A stretch of DNA of 64,000 nucleotides from Macrococcus bovicus (GCF_004359575.1 NZ_SCWF01000001.1:434001-498000); one strand, 5' to 3'; numbered from the stretch's first letter, positions 39,339-49,301 are shown. Program-made: numbers and translations. Notes: generated from the sequence alone by a model not told the origin.

Positions 39339-39379
39339 TATATTGTGTCTCTCCTTTAAATGTTTTTAACTCCTATTTA

Positions 39380-39408
39380 ATGATATGATAAAGCGGTTTC
39401 ATTGTCGA
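39380..39408 (-). promoter_or_regulatory. fhs promoter with cre-like site in the spacer
   Basis: On the minus strand TCGACA (39403-39408) and TATCAT (39380-39385) are 17 nt apart. TGAAACCGCTTTAT (39388-39401) lies in the spacer and misses one position of the cre consensus WTGNAANCGNWNNCW. CcpA bound there would block RNA polymerase. Confidence 0.45.
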
Positions 39409-39420
39409 CCGATTTACAAA

Positions 39421-39457
39421 AAAAAAATAAAGAATCAACTTGAGTTGATTCTTTATT
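39421..39457 (-). terminator. Terminator of ccpA
   Basis: A perfect 15-bp inverted repeat (39426-39440 with 39443-39457) overlaps the end of ccpA and is followed on the minus strand by a T-run. Confidence 0.88.
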
Positions 39458-40442
39458 TCGTTGTGCCTCTATAATCAATTCGATAAGGCAGCACCACATT
39501 GGTCTCCTCTATCTCTTCATCATTCATGAATTTCGTGAGAAGTCGCATACCGACTGCCCCGATATCATAGAGCGGCTGCATCACACTGGAGAGCTTAGGA
39601 CGGACCATCTGCACAAGACGCGTGTTATTAAAACTGATGATCTGCAGGTCATCAGGAATAGAAAGGCCGGCATCCTGCGCTGCATGGACGATGCCGATAG
39701 CCTGTTCATCGCTGATACAGAGCACGGCCTCCGGTTGTGTATCCTTGATATGATGAAAAGCTTTTTCGCCATCAAGATACTGTTCATTGCCGATGTAGAC
39801 AGCAGAAGGATCCAAGTGCAGTTGATGCTCTGTCAGAACGGCCTCCATACCTGCCTGTACATCCAGCCGGGCTTTTTCAGAGTAACCGCCCCCTACAAAT
39901 GCAAAACGTTTAACTCCTTGCTCAAGCAAGCGCTCAGTGATCTCTCTACTTGCCTTTTTATAATCAATATTGACAGCCGGCAATGTCTCTTCAACATCGT
40001 GTGTACCAGATACCACTACAGGTACAGAAGTCGACTGGATCAGCTGCAGGGTCTCAGATGACAATGTCCCCCCCAAGAAGATGATGCCATCGACTTGCTT
40101 ACTGAGCAGATTATTGAAAATATCATTTTCTTTTGCAGCATCATTATCCGAGTTCGAGATAATCGTCTGATATTTATACATTTTTGCGATGTCTTCCAGG
40201 CCTCTGGCAAGCTCCGAATAGTAAATATTAGAGATATCAGGGATAATGACACCGACAGTTGTCGTCTTTTTGCTGGCAAGTCCGCGGGCAACAGCATTCG
40301 GGCGATAGTTCAGACGTTTGATGACTTCATTGACCCGGTCTCTTGTCGCTGGTTTAACGTTCGGATTGCCGTTAACCACTCGTGAGACAGTCGCCATTGA
40401 CACTTTGGCCTCGCGTGCGACATCATAGATAGTAATTGTCAT
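39453..40442 (-). CDS. ccpA: Catabolite control protein A
   Basis: CcpA is the LacI-family master regulator of carbon catabolite repression, binding cre sites with HPr-Ser-P. The 329-aa protein has the DNA-binding head [20 protein letters not shown] with the hinge [12 protein letters not shown] periplasmic-binding-type core follows, starting [22 protein letters not shown] precedes the ATG. A good cre (40453-40466) lies in its own 5' region, suggesting autoregulation. Several candidate target sites are in this window (ald/usp, sdaAB, fhs). Confidence 0.96.
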   Translation of the reverse strand: MTITIYDVAREAKVSMATVSRVVNGNPNVKPATRDRVNEVIKRLNYRPNAVARGLASKKTTTVGVIIPDISNIYYSELARGLEDIAKMYKYQTIISNSDNDAAKENDIFNNLLSKQVDGIIFLGGTLSSETLQLIQSTSVPVVVSGTHDVEETLPAVNIDYKKASREITERLLEQGVKRFAFVGGGYSEKARLDVQAGMEAVLTEHQLHLDPSAVYIGNEQYLDGEKAFHHIKDTQPEAVLCISDEQAIGIVHAAQDAGLSIPDDLQIISFNNTRLVQMVRPKLSSVMQPLYDIGAVGMRLLTKFMNDEEIEETNVVLPYRIDYRGTTK

Positions 40443-40452
40443 GATGACCTCC

Positions 40453-40466
40453 TGTAATCGTTTTCT
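40453..40466 (+). promoter_or_regulatory. cre in the ccpA promoter region (autoregulation)
   Basis: TGTAATCGTTTTCT fits all positions of TGNAANCGNWNNCW. On the minus strand it covers the transcription start expected from the extended -10 TGATATAAT (hexamer 40472-40477), 11 bp from the ccpA ATG. Confidence 0.5.
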
Positions 40467-40500
40467 TTCTCATTATATCACGCTTTTTGACAATGTTATA

Positions 40501-41574
40501 TTATAAATACAACTGACGGGCTTTGTCAATTTCAGTGAAGAAAGAATCAAATTCCTGAAGGTCCATCTGCTGGCCAGCGTCACTGAGCGCAACGGCCGGA
40601 TCCGGGTGAACTTCTGCCATCACACCGTCTGCCCCTACTGCCAGGGCGGCTTTCGCAACAGGCAGCATGATATCCTTGCGCCCTGTGGAATGCGTCACAT
40701 CAACAAGCACTGGCAGGTGAGTGCCCTGCTTCAGGATAGGTACCGCTGAGATATCCAGCGTGTTGCGTGTCGCTTTTTCATACGTTCTGATGCCGCGTTC
40801 ACACATGATGATCTGACTGTTGCCGTTAGAGTGAATATATTCTGCCGCATAAATAAATTCCTCAATGGTCGCCGCTAAGCCCCTTTTCAGCAGAATAGGC
40901 TTATTGGATTTACCCGCTTCCTTCAGAATCTCAAAGTTCTGCATATTACGTGCACCAATCTGAAAGACATCAACATACTGATCGGCCATTTCAAAATGCG
41001 CGGGATTGACAATCTCCGAGACGATATTCAGTCCATATTTCTTGTTCATCTCTTTCAATATCTTCAGGCCTTCTTCACCTAGCCCCTGGAAATCATAAGG
41101 GGATGTGCGCGGTTTAAAGGCACCGCCCCGAATGAACTTCTGTCCTCTCGCAGCCAGCTGACTTGCCACCGCGTCAACCTGCTCATAAGATTCGACAGAA
41201 CATGGACCAAATACAAATATTTTCTCCTGTCCGCCGATTTCTGCGCCGTTAGGGAACGAGACAATGGTGTCTTCCGGCTTCATCTTACGGGAAACCAGCA
41301 GGTGTTTCTCATTCTGGGCCTGCTGTAGTTCTGTGGATGCTTTGAAAATTTCTTTAAACAACTGTTTAATGACATTATCATCATAAGGGCCTTTATTCTG
41401 TTCTATCAGTTGATTCAGCATCTCTTTTTCACGTTGCGGGTCATATATGTCTGTCCCCGCCTTCATTTTCTCCTGCCCTATTTTCTTAGCGACTTCTCCG
41501 CGCTCTGTCAGAAGCTCGAGTATAGCAAAGTTGATTTCTTCAATTCTAGTTCTTAATTGATTGAGTTCTGTCAT
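40501..41574 (-). CDS. aroA: Bifunctional chorismate mutase / DAHP synthase
   Basis: The protein joins a type II chorismate mutase domain (about 1-88) to DAHP synthase (about 110-357), which condenses phosphoenolpyruvate and erythrose 4-phosphate to open the shikimate pathway. The synthase part shows [50 protein letters not shown] and MAEVHPDP. The mutase domain is known in this family to act as the feedback sensor for chorismate or prephenate. Staphylococcal annotation calls it aroA(G); aroF/aroG are equivalents. It lies directly upstream of ccpA, with no visible terminator between. Confidence 0.94.
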   Translation of the reverse strand: MTELNQLRTRIEEINFAILELLTERGEVAKKIGQEKMKAGTDIYDPQREKEMLNQLIEQNKGPYDDNVIKQLFKEIFKASTELQQAQNEKHLLVSRKMKPEDTIVSFPNGAEIGGQEKIFVFGPCSVESYEQVDAVASQLAARGQKFIRGGAFKPRTSPYDFQGLGEEGLKILKEMNKKYGLNIVSEIVNPAHFEMADQYVDVFQIGARNMQNFEILKEAGKSNKPILLKRGLAATIEEFIYAAEYIHSNGNSQIIMCERGIRTYEKATRNTLDISAVPILKQGTHLPVLVDVTHSTGRKDIMLPVAKAALAVGADGVMAEVHPDPAVALSDAGQQMDLQEFDSFFTEIDKARQLYL

Positions 41575-41604
41575 TATTACACCTCTTCATAAAAAAATTT
41601 AAAA

Positions 41605-41637
41605 TAAAAATAGTAGGGCGAGAATCACCCTACTATT
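41605..41637 (-). terminator. Terminator of the ytxH repeat gene
   Basis: A 10-bp inverted repeat (41609-41618 with 41628-41637) is followed on the minus strand by TTTTATTTT. Confidence 0.8.
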
Positions 41638-41664
41638 CTATCACAGGATTAACAGAATCACTTG

Positions 41665-43095
41665 CTATTTGTTTTTACCTGGTTTGTTATTATTTTTATT
41701 GTAGTTTTTGTTGTTGCTGTTGTTTTTATTGTTATTTTTTTTCTGGCTATTCTGATTTTTGTTGACGTTGCCACTTACATCAGTATTGTTCTTTTTGTGT
41801 CCTTCAATATCACTCGTTGTATCTTTATCAACGATCGCTAATGGCTCAGTTAAAGAATCATCATTCACTTCTTCTTTGATGGCACGGCGTTGTGCAGCAA
41901 GAGCGTCAGTATCAGCTTTTAACTGTGTATCCGTTTTAACGTCAGTATTGTTTTTATCTCTATCATCAATTTCTACAACTTTAACAGTTGAATGCGGTTG
42001 TGTTGTTTGACTTTTGTTATCTTCTTTTTTCTCTTGTGCTTTTTCTTTTACTTCTTCTTTTTTCTCCTGTGCTTTTTCTTTCACTTCGCCTGCTTTTTGA
42101 GCGACCTGTTCTTTTACTTCAGGTGCTTTCTCTGCTACTTTCTCCTGCACCTCGTTCGCTTTCTGCTCAGCCTGTTCTTTCACTTCGCCTGCTTTTTGAG
42201 CGACCTGTTCTTTCACTTCAGGTGCTTTCTCTGCTACTTTCTCCTGCACCTCGTCCGCTTTCTGCGCAGCCTGTTCTTTCACTTCGCCTGCTTTTTGAGC
42301 GACCTGTTCTTTCACTTCAGGTGCTTTCTCTGCTACTTTCTCCTGCACCTCGTCCGCTTTCTGCGCAGCCTGTTCTTTCACTTCGCCAGCTTTTTGAGCG
42401 ACCTGTTCTTTCACTTCAGGTGCTTTCTCTGCTACTTTCTCCTGCACCTCGTTCGCTTTCTGCGCAGCCTGTTCTTTCACTTCGCCAGCTTTTTGAGCGA
42501 CCTGCTCTTTCACTTCAGGTGCTTTCTCTGCTACTTTCTCCTGCACCTCGTTTGCTTTCTGCGCAGCCTGTTCTTTCACTTCGTTCACTTTTTGAGCGAC
42601 CTGTTCTTTTACTTCAGGTGCTTTTTCTGATACTTTCTCCTGCACCTCGTTTGCTTTCTGTACAACTTGCTCTTGAACTTCTCCCGCTTTTTGCACGACT
42701 TGTTCTTTGATTTCCTGTGCTTTTTCTTTGACATCGCTGACTTTTTCAGTCACTTTAGCTTTGATTTCATCCGTTTTTGAAGGCTGCGCTTCTTTGTCAA
42801 CTGAGTCATTAACTGCACTGTCCTTGAATGTAACCACTTTAGTGTTGATATCTTTCTTGAGGTCGCGACCTGGCTTTGGTGCGAGCAGTAATCCTGCGAG
42901 AGTACCAATTGCAATACCAAATGTCAGACCGAAAGTGAAGTCACGAGCGATTGTATTTCTGCATTGTACTTCATATTCCTTCACAGAATGCGTATGTAAA
43001 TCGCGATTATAGGTATGACCTCCGTTTGATCTGTAAACCGTTGCCGTTTCATTGTTTCTCCCATTGTTAAGCTCTCTGTTATAAGTATTGACCAT
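41665..43095 (-). CDS. ytxH: YtxH-domain protein expanded by LEA-like 11-residue repeats
   Basis: The 476-aa protein has a polar N-terminus, one membrane helix in a YtxH motif (about 54-75, FGIAIGTLAGLLLAPKPGRD), then about 21 tandem 11-residue units (127-357). These are arranged as six 33-residue blocks of the type GEVKEQAAQKA / NEVQEKVAEKA / PEVKEQVAQKA (138-335). A charged linker and an Asn/Lys-rich tail (about 440-476) follow. Hendecad E/K/Q/A repeats of this kind form amphipathic helices in late-embryogenesis-abundant (group 3 LEA) stress proteins. YtxH homologues of Bacillus and Staphylococcus are far shorter. GAGGAGG precedes the ATG, and a sigma-B-like promoter (43152-43176) lies upstream. 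Confidence 0.85.
   Translation of the reverse strand: MVNTYNRELNNGRNNETATVYRSNGGHTYNRDLHTHSVKEYEVQCRNTIARDFTFGLTFGIAIGTLAGLLLAPKPGRDLKKDINTKVVTFKDSAVNDSVDKEAQPSKTDEIKAKVTEKVSDVKEKAQEIKEQVVQKAGEVQEQVVQKANEVQEKVSEKAPEVKEQVAQKVNEVKEQAAQKANEVQEKVAEKAPEVKEQVAQKAGEVKEQAAQKANEVQEKVAEKAPEVKEQVAQKAGEVKEQAAQKADEVQEKVAEKAPEVKEQVAQKAGEVKEQAAQKADEVQEKVAEKAPEVKEQVAQKAGEVKEQAEQKANEVQEKVAEKAPEVKEQVAQKAGEVKEKAQEKKEEVKEKAQEKKEDNKSQTTQPHSTVKVVEIDDRDKNNTDVKTDTQLKADTDALAAQRRAIKEEVNDDSLTEPLAIVDKDTTSDIEGHKKNNTDVSGNVNKNQNSQKKNNNKNNSNNKNYNKNNNKPGKNK
42091..42684 (-). repeat. Six tandem 99-bp coding repeats in ytxH
   Basis: Each 99-bp unit encodes three 11-residue helical segments. The middle copies are almost identical at the DNA level, and the outer ones have diverged. 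This suggests recent copy-number change by slippage or unequal recombination. Confidence 0.92.
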
Positions 43096-43118
43096 GTTGT
43101 TTCTCCTCCTCGAATTAT

Positions 43119-43157
43119 AAAAAAATAGGAATACACTTATTTATCAAGTATATTCCC
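43119..43157 (-). terminator. Terminator between ytxG and ytxH
   Basis: Arms 43128-43138 and 43146-43156 pair with one mismatch, followed on the minus strand by TATTTTTTTATAA. It overlaps the candidate sigma-B -10 of ytxH. Confidence 0.7.
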
Positions 43158-43176
43158 AATTATTTTATTCATAAAC
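43152..43176 (-). promoter_or_regulatory. Candidate sigma-B promoter of ytxH
   Basis: On the minus strand GTTTAT (43171-43176) and GGGAAT (43152-43157) are separated by 13 nt, matching GTTTAA-N12-14-GGGWAT with one mismatch. Confidence 0.5.
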
Positions 43177-43716
43177 TTATTTATTGTGAAGTCCTGCATT
43201 GATTCTGTCTTCATCTACATGATTGTAGTTTGCAGTATCTTTATTGAAGACTTCTTTGTCCTGGTTGACAACCACTTGGTTAGAGAAGTCATAAGCGTTA
43301 CGACGCTCTTTTCTCATTTTCCATTTGTCTGCCACTTCCATTGCAACGTTAGACCATTGTACCACTTGTGCAATCTGGTCTTTGTTGTTTGCGATGTTCT
43401 GCGTGATTGAAGTTGTCACACGATCTACGTGGCTGTTTAAATTGTTGACAGTACCACCGATGCCTTGAACCGCATCCACAACCGTATTTAAACGAGCTGA
43501 TTTATCCTGAACATCCTCAGCCAGTCTGTTTGTTTTGTGAAGTAAGTCAGTTGATTCACGAGTAATCCCCTGAATCTGTCCTTCTACTCCGTCCAACGTT
43601 TTAGCAACGTGGTCTAAGTTTTTCTTAACTGAAAGTAATACGATGACGATACCGATACACAGAATCAAGAATGCGATTGCTGCGATAATACCGGCGATTG
43701 GTAAAATCCATTCCAT
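43177..43716 (-). CDS. ytxG: DUF948 protein (YtxG), general stress protein
   Basis: The 179-aa protein has an N-terminal membrane helix (about 5-28) followed by a coiled-coil DUF948 region (about 30-130) and a polar tail. In B. subtilis the ytxG-ytxH-ytxJ operon is part of the sigma-B general stress regulon. The gene order here is the same, and a sigma-B-type promoter sits 46 bp upstream. AGGAGGGG precedes the ATG. Molecular function is unknown. Confidence 0.88.
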   Translation of the reverse strand: MEWILPIAGIIAAIAFLILCIGIVIVLLSVKKNLDHVAKTLDGVEGQIQGITRESTDLLHKTNRLAEDVQDKSARLNTVVDAVQGIGGTVNNLNSHVDRVTTSITQNIANNKDQIAQVVQWSNVAMEVADKWKMRKERRNAYDFSNQVVVNQDKEVFNKDTANYNHVDEDRINAGLHNK

Positions 43717-43761
43717 ATTGAGCCCCTCCTAGTGTGGTTATCCTTAATTTACTCTTTTTTT

Positions 43762-43786
43762 ATACCCCTGTTAAAGGGCTTAAAAC
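43762..43786 (-). promoter_or_regulatory. Candidate sigma-B promoter of ytxG
   Basis: On the minus strand GTTTTA (43781-43786) and GGGTAT (43762-43767) are separated by 13 nt. The -10 is perfect and the -35 has one mismatch. Confidence 0.6.
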
Positions 43787-43801
43787 ATGTTAGTTAAACC
43801 A

Positions 43802-45097
43802 TTATAACAAATTTTCATAGGATTGCTGAAATTTCTGAATATCTCCGGCACCCATAAAGAGCAGGACTGAATCACTGTGCTGCTTCAGCACATCGATGCC
43901 CTCTTCCGTCAGCACCTGAGAACTCGGGATCAGTTCAGCTAAATCCTGAATGGTTAACGTCCCGTTCTTTTCGCGGGCCGAACCGAAGATTTCACAGAGA
44001 TACACTTGATCCGCTTCTTTCAGGCTGTCTGCAAACTCATTCAGAAACTTTTCTGTCCGTGAGAAAGTATGCGGCTGGAAGATGGCGATGACTGATTTAG
44101 CCGGATACTTTTTACGCGCTGACTCGATTGTCGCTTTAATCTCTGCGGGATGATGCGCATAATCATCGATCAGAATCTGTGAGCCTTCCTTTTTCTCACT
44201 GAACCGACGCTTCACGCCGCCGAATAATGCCAAGGCTTCCTTGATATTGTCGACGTCCAGTTGCTCAAGGTAGCAGACGGTGATGACTGCCAGAGCGTTC
44301 AGCACTTGATGGTTACCGAACATCGGTGTTTTGAAATTGCCGTAGAACTGGTTATCAATGCGTACATCGAAAGACGTTCCCTCACTGGATGTGACGATAT
44401 TCTCAGCCCTGACTCTGTTATCCTGACCTATACCGTAGTAATAGACCGGTATATCCACCTTAAGATTGTGAAGAGTCTTGTCGTCACCGCAGGCAATGAT
44501 CGCTTTTTTGACTTTATGTGCCATCTCCTGGAATGCATTGAAGACATCCTCTAAATTTTTGAAGTAGTCGGGATGGTCAAAATCAATATTTGTGATAATA
44601 GCATAGTCAGGCGTGTAGCTGAGGAAGTGTCTTCTATATTCACACGCTTCAAATGCGAAATACTCACTTTCAAGCTGGCCCATCCCTGTGCCGTCGCCAA
44701 TAAGATAGGACGTTTTTTTGTCGCCGTTCATCACATGAGACAGGAGTCCTGTCGTAGATGTCTTACCGTGGGCCCCTGTCACCGCTATAGACGTATACTG
44801 ACTCATGAAACGACCCAGAAAGTCGTGATAACGATAGTACTCTACACCTAATTCCTTTGCACGGACGACTTCTGGATGGTCATCCCCGAAGGCATTACCG
44901 GCAATAACCGTCATGCCTTCTTTAATATTAGCTGCGTCAAACGGCATGATCTGAATGCCTTTATCTCTAAGTGCATCCTCCGTAAAAAAATGTTTGTCGA
45001 TATCAGAGCCCTGCACCTCATGATCCATATCAAACAGAATATGTGCCAGTGCACTCATACCTGAACCCTTTATACCGATAAAATGATATAACGTCAT
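43802..45097 (-). CDS. murC: UDP-N-acetylmuramate-L-alanine ligase
   Basis: MurC adds the first amino acid, L-alanine, to UDP-MurNAc. The 431-aa protein opens [20 protein letters not shown] and has the ATP loop [18 protein letters not shown] near residue 108. The mid-domain [14 protein letters not shown] and the C-terminal [20 protein letters not shown] also fit Mur ligases. ATG 45097 is preceded by AGGAG; the longer frame to 45124 contains that site. It starts 10 bp after sftA and probably belongs to that operon. Confidence 0.96.
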   Translation of the reverse strand: MTLYHFIGIKGSGMSALAHILFDMDHEVQGSDIDKHFFTEDALRDKGIQIMPFDAANIKEGMTVIAGNAFGDDHPEVVRAKELGVEYYRYHDFLGRFMSQYTSIAVTGAHGKTSTTGLLSHVMNGDKKTSYLIGDGTGMGQLESEYFAFEACEYRRHFLSYTPDYAIITNIDFDHPDYFKNLEDVFNAFQEMAHKVKKAIIACGDDKTLHNLKVDIPVYYYGIGQDNRVRAENIVTSSEGTSFDVRIDNQFYGNFKTPMFGNHQVLNALAVITVCYLEQLDVDNIKEALALFGGVKRRFSEKKEGSQILIDDYAHHPAEIKATIESARKKYPAKSVIAIFQPHTFSRTEKFLNEFADSLKEADQVYLCEIFGSAREKNGTLTIQDLAELIPSSQVLTEEGIDVLKQHSDSVLLFMGAGDIQKFQQSYENLL

Positions 45098-45107
45098 AGT
45101 TCCACTC

Positions 45108-47759
45108 CTATAATTGATTTTCACTCACTAACACAGTTCTTGGTTTAGAACCATTTGCACCACTAATATACCCCATCGATTCTAAACTGTCGATGATTCG
45201 AGCCGCACGATTGTAGCCGATCTGGAATCGGCGCTGCAGCTGGGAAGTCGAGATGTGCCCTTCTTCCAGCATGAACTGCACCACTTCATCAAAGAGTTCA
45301 TCCTGCGGGACTTCGTTCCCTTTTTCGAGCAGTTCTTTCTCCTGAAACAGGTATTGCGGTTCCCCCTGCGCCTTGATGTAGTCCACGACTGCGTCAATTT
45401 CCTCATCCGAAACATAGCAGCCTTGAATACGGATCGGTTTATTCATGCCGTTGCCCTGGTACAGCATATCGCCGTTCCCGAGTAATTTCTCGGCACCGCC
45501 ATTGTCCAGAATGGTTCTGGAATCAATGGAAGACGAGACCATGAAGGCAATCCGTGTCGGTACATTGGCTTTGATCAGACCGGTGATGACATTGACAGAA
45601 GGCCGCTGGGTCGCGAGAATCATGTGGATGCCTGCCGCCCGCGCTTTCTGAGCGATACGGGCAATTGAATGTTCAACGTCCTGCGGTGCCATCATCATCA
45701 AGTCTGCCAGTTCATCGATGACCACGACAATTTTCGGCATGCGTTTGTCATAAGGTGATTTCTGATTGTAAGCTGTGATATTACGGACATGGACGTCAGA
45801 GAACACTTTGTAGCGTCGTTCCATTTCTTCCACGACCCACTTCAGACTTTCTGTCGCTGCTTTCACATCGGTGATAACCGGTGCAATCAGGTGAGGCAGC
45901 TCATTATAAGGTGCCAGTTCCACCATCTTGGGATCGATCAGCAGTAGCTTCAGTTCATTCGGATTATTGCGATATAGCAGCGATAACAGAATGGCATTGA
46001 TGCTGACCGATTTACCTGATCCTGTTGCTCCCGCAATCAGTGCGTGCGGCATCTTCGCAATATCCATCAGCATCGGCTCATTATTGATTTTGGCACCGAG
46101 CGCGACCATCAGCTTCGATTCAGCGAACTTAAACCGTTTACTGAAGATCACTTCACTTAGATTGACCTTGCGCGTGTCAATATTCGGGACTTCCACGCCG
46201 ACACGTGACGTACCTGGAATCGGTGCTTCAATGCGAATCTCCTTCGCGGCAAGCGCCATCTTGATGTCATCCTGCAAGTTAGTGATGCGGCTGACTTTCA
46301 CGCCTTTTTCCACTGATAATTCGTAGCGGGTGACAGACGGGCCGATGACCACTTCTTCCACTTTCGCCGGAACATTGAAGTGATAGAAAGCTTCATCCAG
46401 CTGCTGACGCTGTTCTTCCACCCATTCAACATTTTCATGTGATTTCTCTTCCGGTGACAGCAGACTGACGGGTGGCAGCAGATACTTCGGCCCTATTCTT
46501 TTGGTTTTTTCGGTCTCTGCTTTCTTCTCTTCAGCTGATGATGCCGGAGCTGTTTCCTTTGTCACTGAAGTTGCTGACGCTTTATTCATCAGTCGTTTTT
46601 TATCAGATGGTGTCATCAAGACATTGAACGGTGATGTTTTACGTTTGGGCTGTGGTGCAGGTTCTGAGGTTTCGCTAGACTTCACTGTTTCAGTGAAAAC
46701 TGCCTCCTCAATTTCAGGTTCTTTTATCACTTCAGGCTGTGGCTCTGATTCAGTTGATAACTCAGATAGTGGTTCTGCACTTTCTGCCTGTCCTGCCATT
46801 ATCTCTGTTTCTATTACTTCCGGCTCAGTTTCCACCGCTTCAACGGGTTTTTCTTCAACTACTTCCACCGCTTCTGTAACAGCTTCTATCTCTCTTTCAG
46901 CCTGTTCAGTTTCAGGATTTCGTCCGACTTCAAAGACCATTTTCTCTATCACAGCGTCATTCTGAGCTCTGCTTGAATCTACTTCAGTGACTGCCGGCTC
47001 TATCAGATGATCTTCTGATGAATCAGATGAGACAGTAATGGTCTCAATCGGCGCATCTTCTGTTAATGGTGCACTGATTTCCTCCACTTCAAGCGATTTA
47101 AATGATTCCTCCTGCAGCTCAATCGTTTCCACTTCTAATTCTGCTGTTAGAATCTCTACCAGTTTCTCCTGCTCCTTCTGCTGTCGTCTCGCTTCTTCAA
47201 ATGCCTTTCTTGCCTGCATTTTCTTCTCGCGTTCCTTGCGGATTTCAGCGACAATCTGTGACGCATAGATATTCTCGACATTGACCACATTATCCTTCTG
47301 ACGGTATGTCGGTATGTCCGGCTTCACTTTTTCCGGCTTCTTACCTGTCAGCGGTGTGATGACTACTTTTTCCTCGCTAGGTTTCAGGTTTTTACGGGTG
47401 CCGAATATAGCTGACGGCACTTCGCTTGCCGTAAACTGTCGTTTCTTATCAGGTATTCTTTGCGGCTGGTATTCTTTCGTTCTCTGCGGTCTCGGCTTCT
47501 CCGGCTGTTCCTGTTTCTGTCTTCTCGCTCTTCTTCGCTCAAAGTATTCGTCGTCAACAAACTGCTGACTCATCCGGCCGTTGTCCTGAACTTCAGGCTG
47601 TTCTGTTAAGACGGGCTCTTTGCGGTCATCACCAAGGTCGATAGGAAAGCGGAATTTCCCGCGTGGCCTTCTATAAATATCCTGATGCTGATCAACATCT
47701 GTCTCGACAGGCTGCTGTTCTTTTTCATCTTGTCCAAAAAGTTTATCGAACCAGCTCAT
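45108..47759 (-). CDS. sftA: Soluble FtsK/SpoIIIE-type DNA translocase (SftA)
   Basis: The 883-aa protein lacks N-terminal membrane helices. Its first ~420 residues are low-complexity, rich in Glu, Pro and Thr. Then follows a FtsK motor: alpha region ([20 protein letters not shown]), Walker [18 protein letters not shown] near residue 575, Walker [14 protein letters not shown] near 678, and a C-terminal gamma winged helix with [20 protein letters not shown]. This is the architecture of Bacillus SftA (YtpS/YtpT), a septal translocase that moves trapped chromosome out of the closing septum; in Bacillus it also neighbours murC. ATG 47759 is chosen over TTG 47765 because of spacing from AAAGGTG. 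Confidence 0.92.
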   Translation of the reverse strand: MSWFDKLFGQDEKEQQPVETDVDQHQDIYRRPRGKFRFPIDLGDDRKEPVLTEQPEVQDNGRMSQQFVDDEYFERRRARRQKQEQPEKPRPQRTKEYQPQRIPDKKRQFTASEVPSAIFGTRKNLKPSEEKVVITPLTGKKPEKVKPDIPTYRQKDNVVNVENIYASQIVAEIRKEREKKMQARKAFEEARRQQKEQEKLVEILTAELEVETIELQEESFKSLEVEEISAPLTEDAPIETITVSSDSSEDHLIEPAVTEVDSSRAQNDAVIEKMVFEVGRNPETEQAEREIEAVTEAVEVVEEKPVEAVETEPEVIETEIMAGQAESAEPLSELSTESEPQPEVIKEPEIEEAVFTETVKSSETSEPAPQPKRKTSPFNVLMTPSDKKRLMNKASATSVTKETAPASSAEEKKAETEKTKRIGPKYLLPPVSLLSPEEKSHENVEWVEEQRQQLDEAFYHFNVPAKVEEVVIGPSVTRYELSVEKGVKVSRITNLQDDIKMALAAKEIRIEAPIPGTSRVGVEVPNIDTRKVNLSEVIFSKRFKFAESKLMVALGAKINNEPMLMDIAKMPHALIAGATGSGKSVSINAILLSLLYRNNPNELKLLLIDPKMVELAPYNELPHLIAPVITDVKAATESLKWVVEEMERRYKVFSDVHVRNITAYNQKSPYDKRMPKIVVVIDELADLMMMAPQDVEHSIARIAQKARAAGIHMILATQRPSVNVITGLIKANVPTRIAFMVSSSIDSRTILDNGGAEKLLGNGDMLYQGNGMNKPIRIQGCYVSDEEIDAVVDYIKAQGEPQYLFQEKELLEKGNEVPQDELFDEVVQFMLEEGHISTSQLQRRFQIGYNRAARIIDSLESMGYISGANGSKPRTVLVSENQL

Positions 47760-47773
47760 CTTCAATCACACCT

Positions 47774-48367
47774 TTATAATTGATTAAAAAAGTCTGTTCC
47801 CGGTGTCATGGACGCATCCAGAACAAGAATCCCTTTTTTCTCTTCTGAATCTGTAAGCCCTAGTTCACGTTCTGAACAAATCATCCCGCTGGAAGGCACA
47901 CCGCGTAATTCAGCATCTTTGATAATCATCCCGCTTGGCATGACAGCTCCTACTTTTGCAACTACGACGTTCTGACCTGCCGCAATATTCTTCGCTCCGC
48001 AGACAATCTGCAGCACTTCATCGCCGACATCTACCTGGCAGACATTGAGTTTATCCGCATCAGGATGTTTCTCCATCTCATCCACGTGTCCGACAACGAA
48101 TTTAGGAGAGAGATCCACTTCGAGTGGGCCGATCCCTTTCTTCGCTAAAACGTCATTAATCTGAGCGACACGCTCCTCGTTCAGTTCAACCTGGCCGTCT
48201 GATTGAATGTTCAGCTCTGCGACATTGTAGACATTGTAACCGACAATCTCGTCATTCTGCAGAATCGTCACCACATCACCCTGGCGGTTATAGGTGAATG
48301 GTCCTTCCGTCTGTTTCACTGTGATAAGAAGAACATCTCCAATATGCTTGTTATAAAAAATATTCAT
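47774..48367 (-). CDS. ytpR: YtpR-like tRNA-binding domain protein
   Basis: The 197-aa protein has an N-terminal DUF4479 region (about 1-90) and a C-terminal OB-fold tRNA-binding domain resembling that of PheT and MetRS, with VVGHVDEMEKHPDADKLNVC and VGAVMPSGMIIKDAELRGV. Its role is uncertain; it may aid tRNA handling in trans. It starts 5 bp after the DUF1444 gene, with AAAGGAG upstream. Confidence 0.9.
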   Translation of the reverse strand: MNIFYNKHIGDVLLITVKQTEGPFTYNRQGDVVTILQNDEIVGYNVYNVAELNIQSDGQVELNEERVAQINDVLAKKGIGPLEVDLSPKFVVGHVDEMEKHPDADKLNVCQVDVGDEVLQIVCGAKNIAAGQNVVVAKVGAVMPSGMIIKDAELRGVPSSGMICSERELGLTDSEEKKGILVLDASMTPGTDFFNQL

Positions 48368-48372
48368 GTGGT

Positions 48373-49230
48373 CTACTCCTTTTTTTCCTGTTCAAATTTT
48401 TTACGGTTCGCTTCAATTCGTTTCATTGTTTCTGTATCTCGTTTTGCGTTGTTCTTGCCAAGAATGAAAACCGGCGTCAGTGTACCTTTGTCGTACTGGA
48501 ATGACAGAGAAGTGATGGGCACGAGGCCGTTGCTGAAGAACTGCATCATCATCTGCGCCATGATATCATAGCCTGTTTCATTCTGAATATCCGCAATGAT
48601 CAGGACATCAGCATGCGGTGTCGCAATGAGCAGCTCGCCTTCTTTCTTACGGTCAAACTCAGCAAGAAGGCTTTCGTTTAAAATACGGCTGGCGTCGTAA
48701 CCATCATTGGAATTGAAGAAATAAAAAGCGTTGCCCGCTACCTGATCCTTTTTATAAGGGTTATCGAGCTTGCGGATATTAAACAGCGCCTGTTCTCTGA
48801 CATGGTCCGCTGATAACTTCATTTCTGACAGCAACTGCTCGTCAATCAGACGATAGGTCGTACCGAGGTCCAGCGCATAATAAATATTGGTCTCAGCCGT
48901 ATGCGCTGTGATGAGGAAGGGCTTTCCGTCCGTTTCTTGCGGGAAGCTGGTTGAGCGGATGACCGGCATAATTTTGATGGCATCAACGGATTTCTCACGT
49001 TCATCTGCCATCGCTTTTATCGTTTCACTGATGTAATACAGCACTTCATCAATAATCTTCTCGCCCTGCGCTTTATGTTTGGCGACGATAGGTGCAAGCT
49101 TGATCGTCAGACCTTTCTGGTTATCAGCACGCTCGACACGCAGCGTCTCTTCTTTGCGGTCGAACTTGATATTCAGCTCTGATGAATCCAGTTTTGCGGT
49201 TATGGCGTCACGTATTTCAAAGACATTCAT
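48373..49230 (-). CDS. ytpQ: DUF1444 family protein (YtpQ)
   Basis: This 285-aa soluble protein belongs to the UPF0354/DUF1444 family and is always found in the ytpP-ytpQ-ytpR cluster of Bacillales. Recognisable stretches are FLITAHTAETNIYYALDLGT and YFFNSNDGYDASRIL. No catalytic motif is evident and the function is unknown. GAGGAG precedes the ATG. Confidence 0.88.
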   Translation of the reverse strand: MNVFEIRDAITAKLDSSELNIKFDRKEETLRVERADNQKGLTIKLAPIVAKHKAQGEKIIDEVLYYISETIKAMADEREKSVDAIKIMPVIRSTSFPQETDGKPFLITAHTAETNIYYALDLGTTYRLIDEQLLSEMKLSADHVREQALFNIRKLDNPYKKDQVAGNAFYFFNSNDGYDASRILNESLLAEFDRKKEGELLIATPHADVLIIADIQNETGYDIMAQMMMQFFSNGLVPITSLSFQYDKGTLTPVFILGKNNAKRDTETMKRIEANRKKFEQEKKE

Positions 49231-49274
49231 CTCTATACACTCCTCAATTCATGTACTCTTCATTGTACAATAAA

Positions 49275-49301
49275 ACCACGATGAACGGTAGCCATCGTGG
49301 T
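49275..49301 (-). terminator. Terminator after the thioredoxin gene
   Basis: A 9-bp inverted repeat (49275-49283 with 49293-49301) is followed on the minus strand by TTTTATTG. Confidence 0.75.

Noticed and set aside
42091-42684. Possible CRISPR-like array from the regular 99-bp repeats
   Set aside because: The repeats are contiguous, without spacers, and encode in-frame protein repeats.
41988-42710. 240-codon plus-strand frame, leucine/serine-rich and repetitive
   Set aside because: It is the antisense shadow of the 99-bp repeats of ytxH; the repeats keep the opposite strand open.
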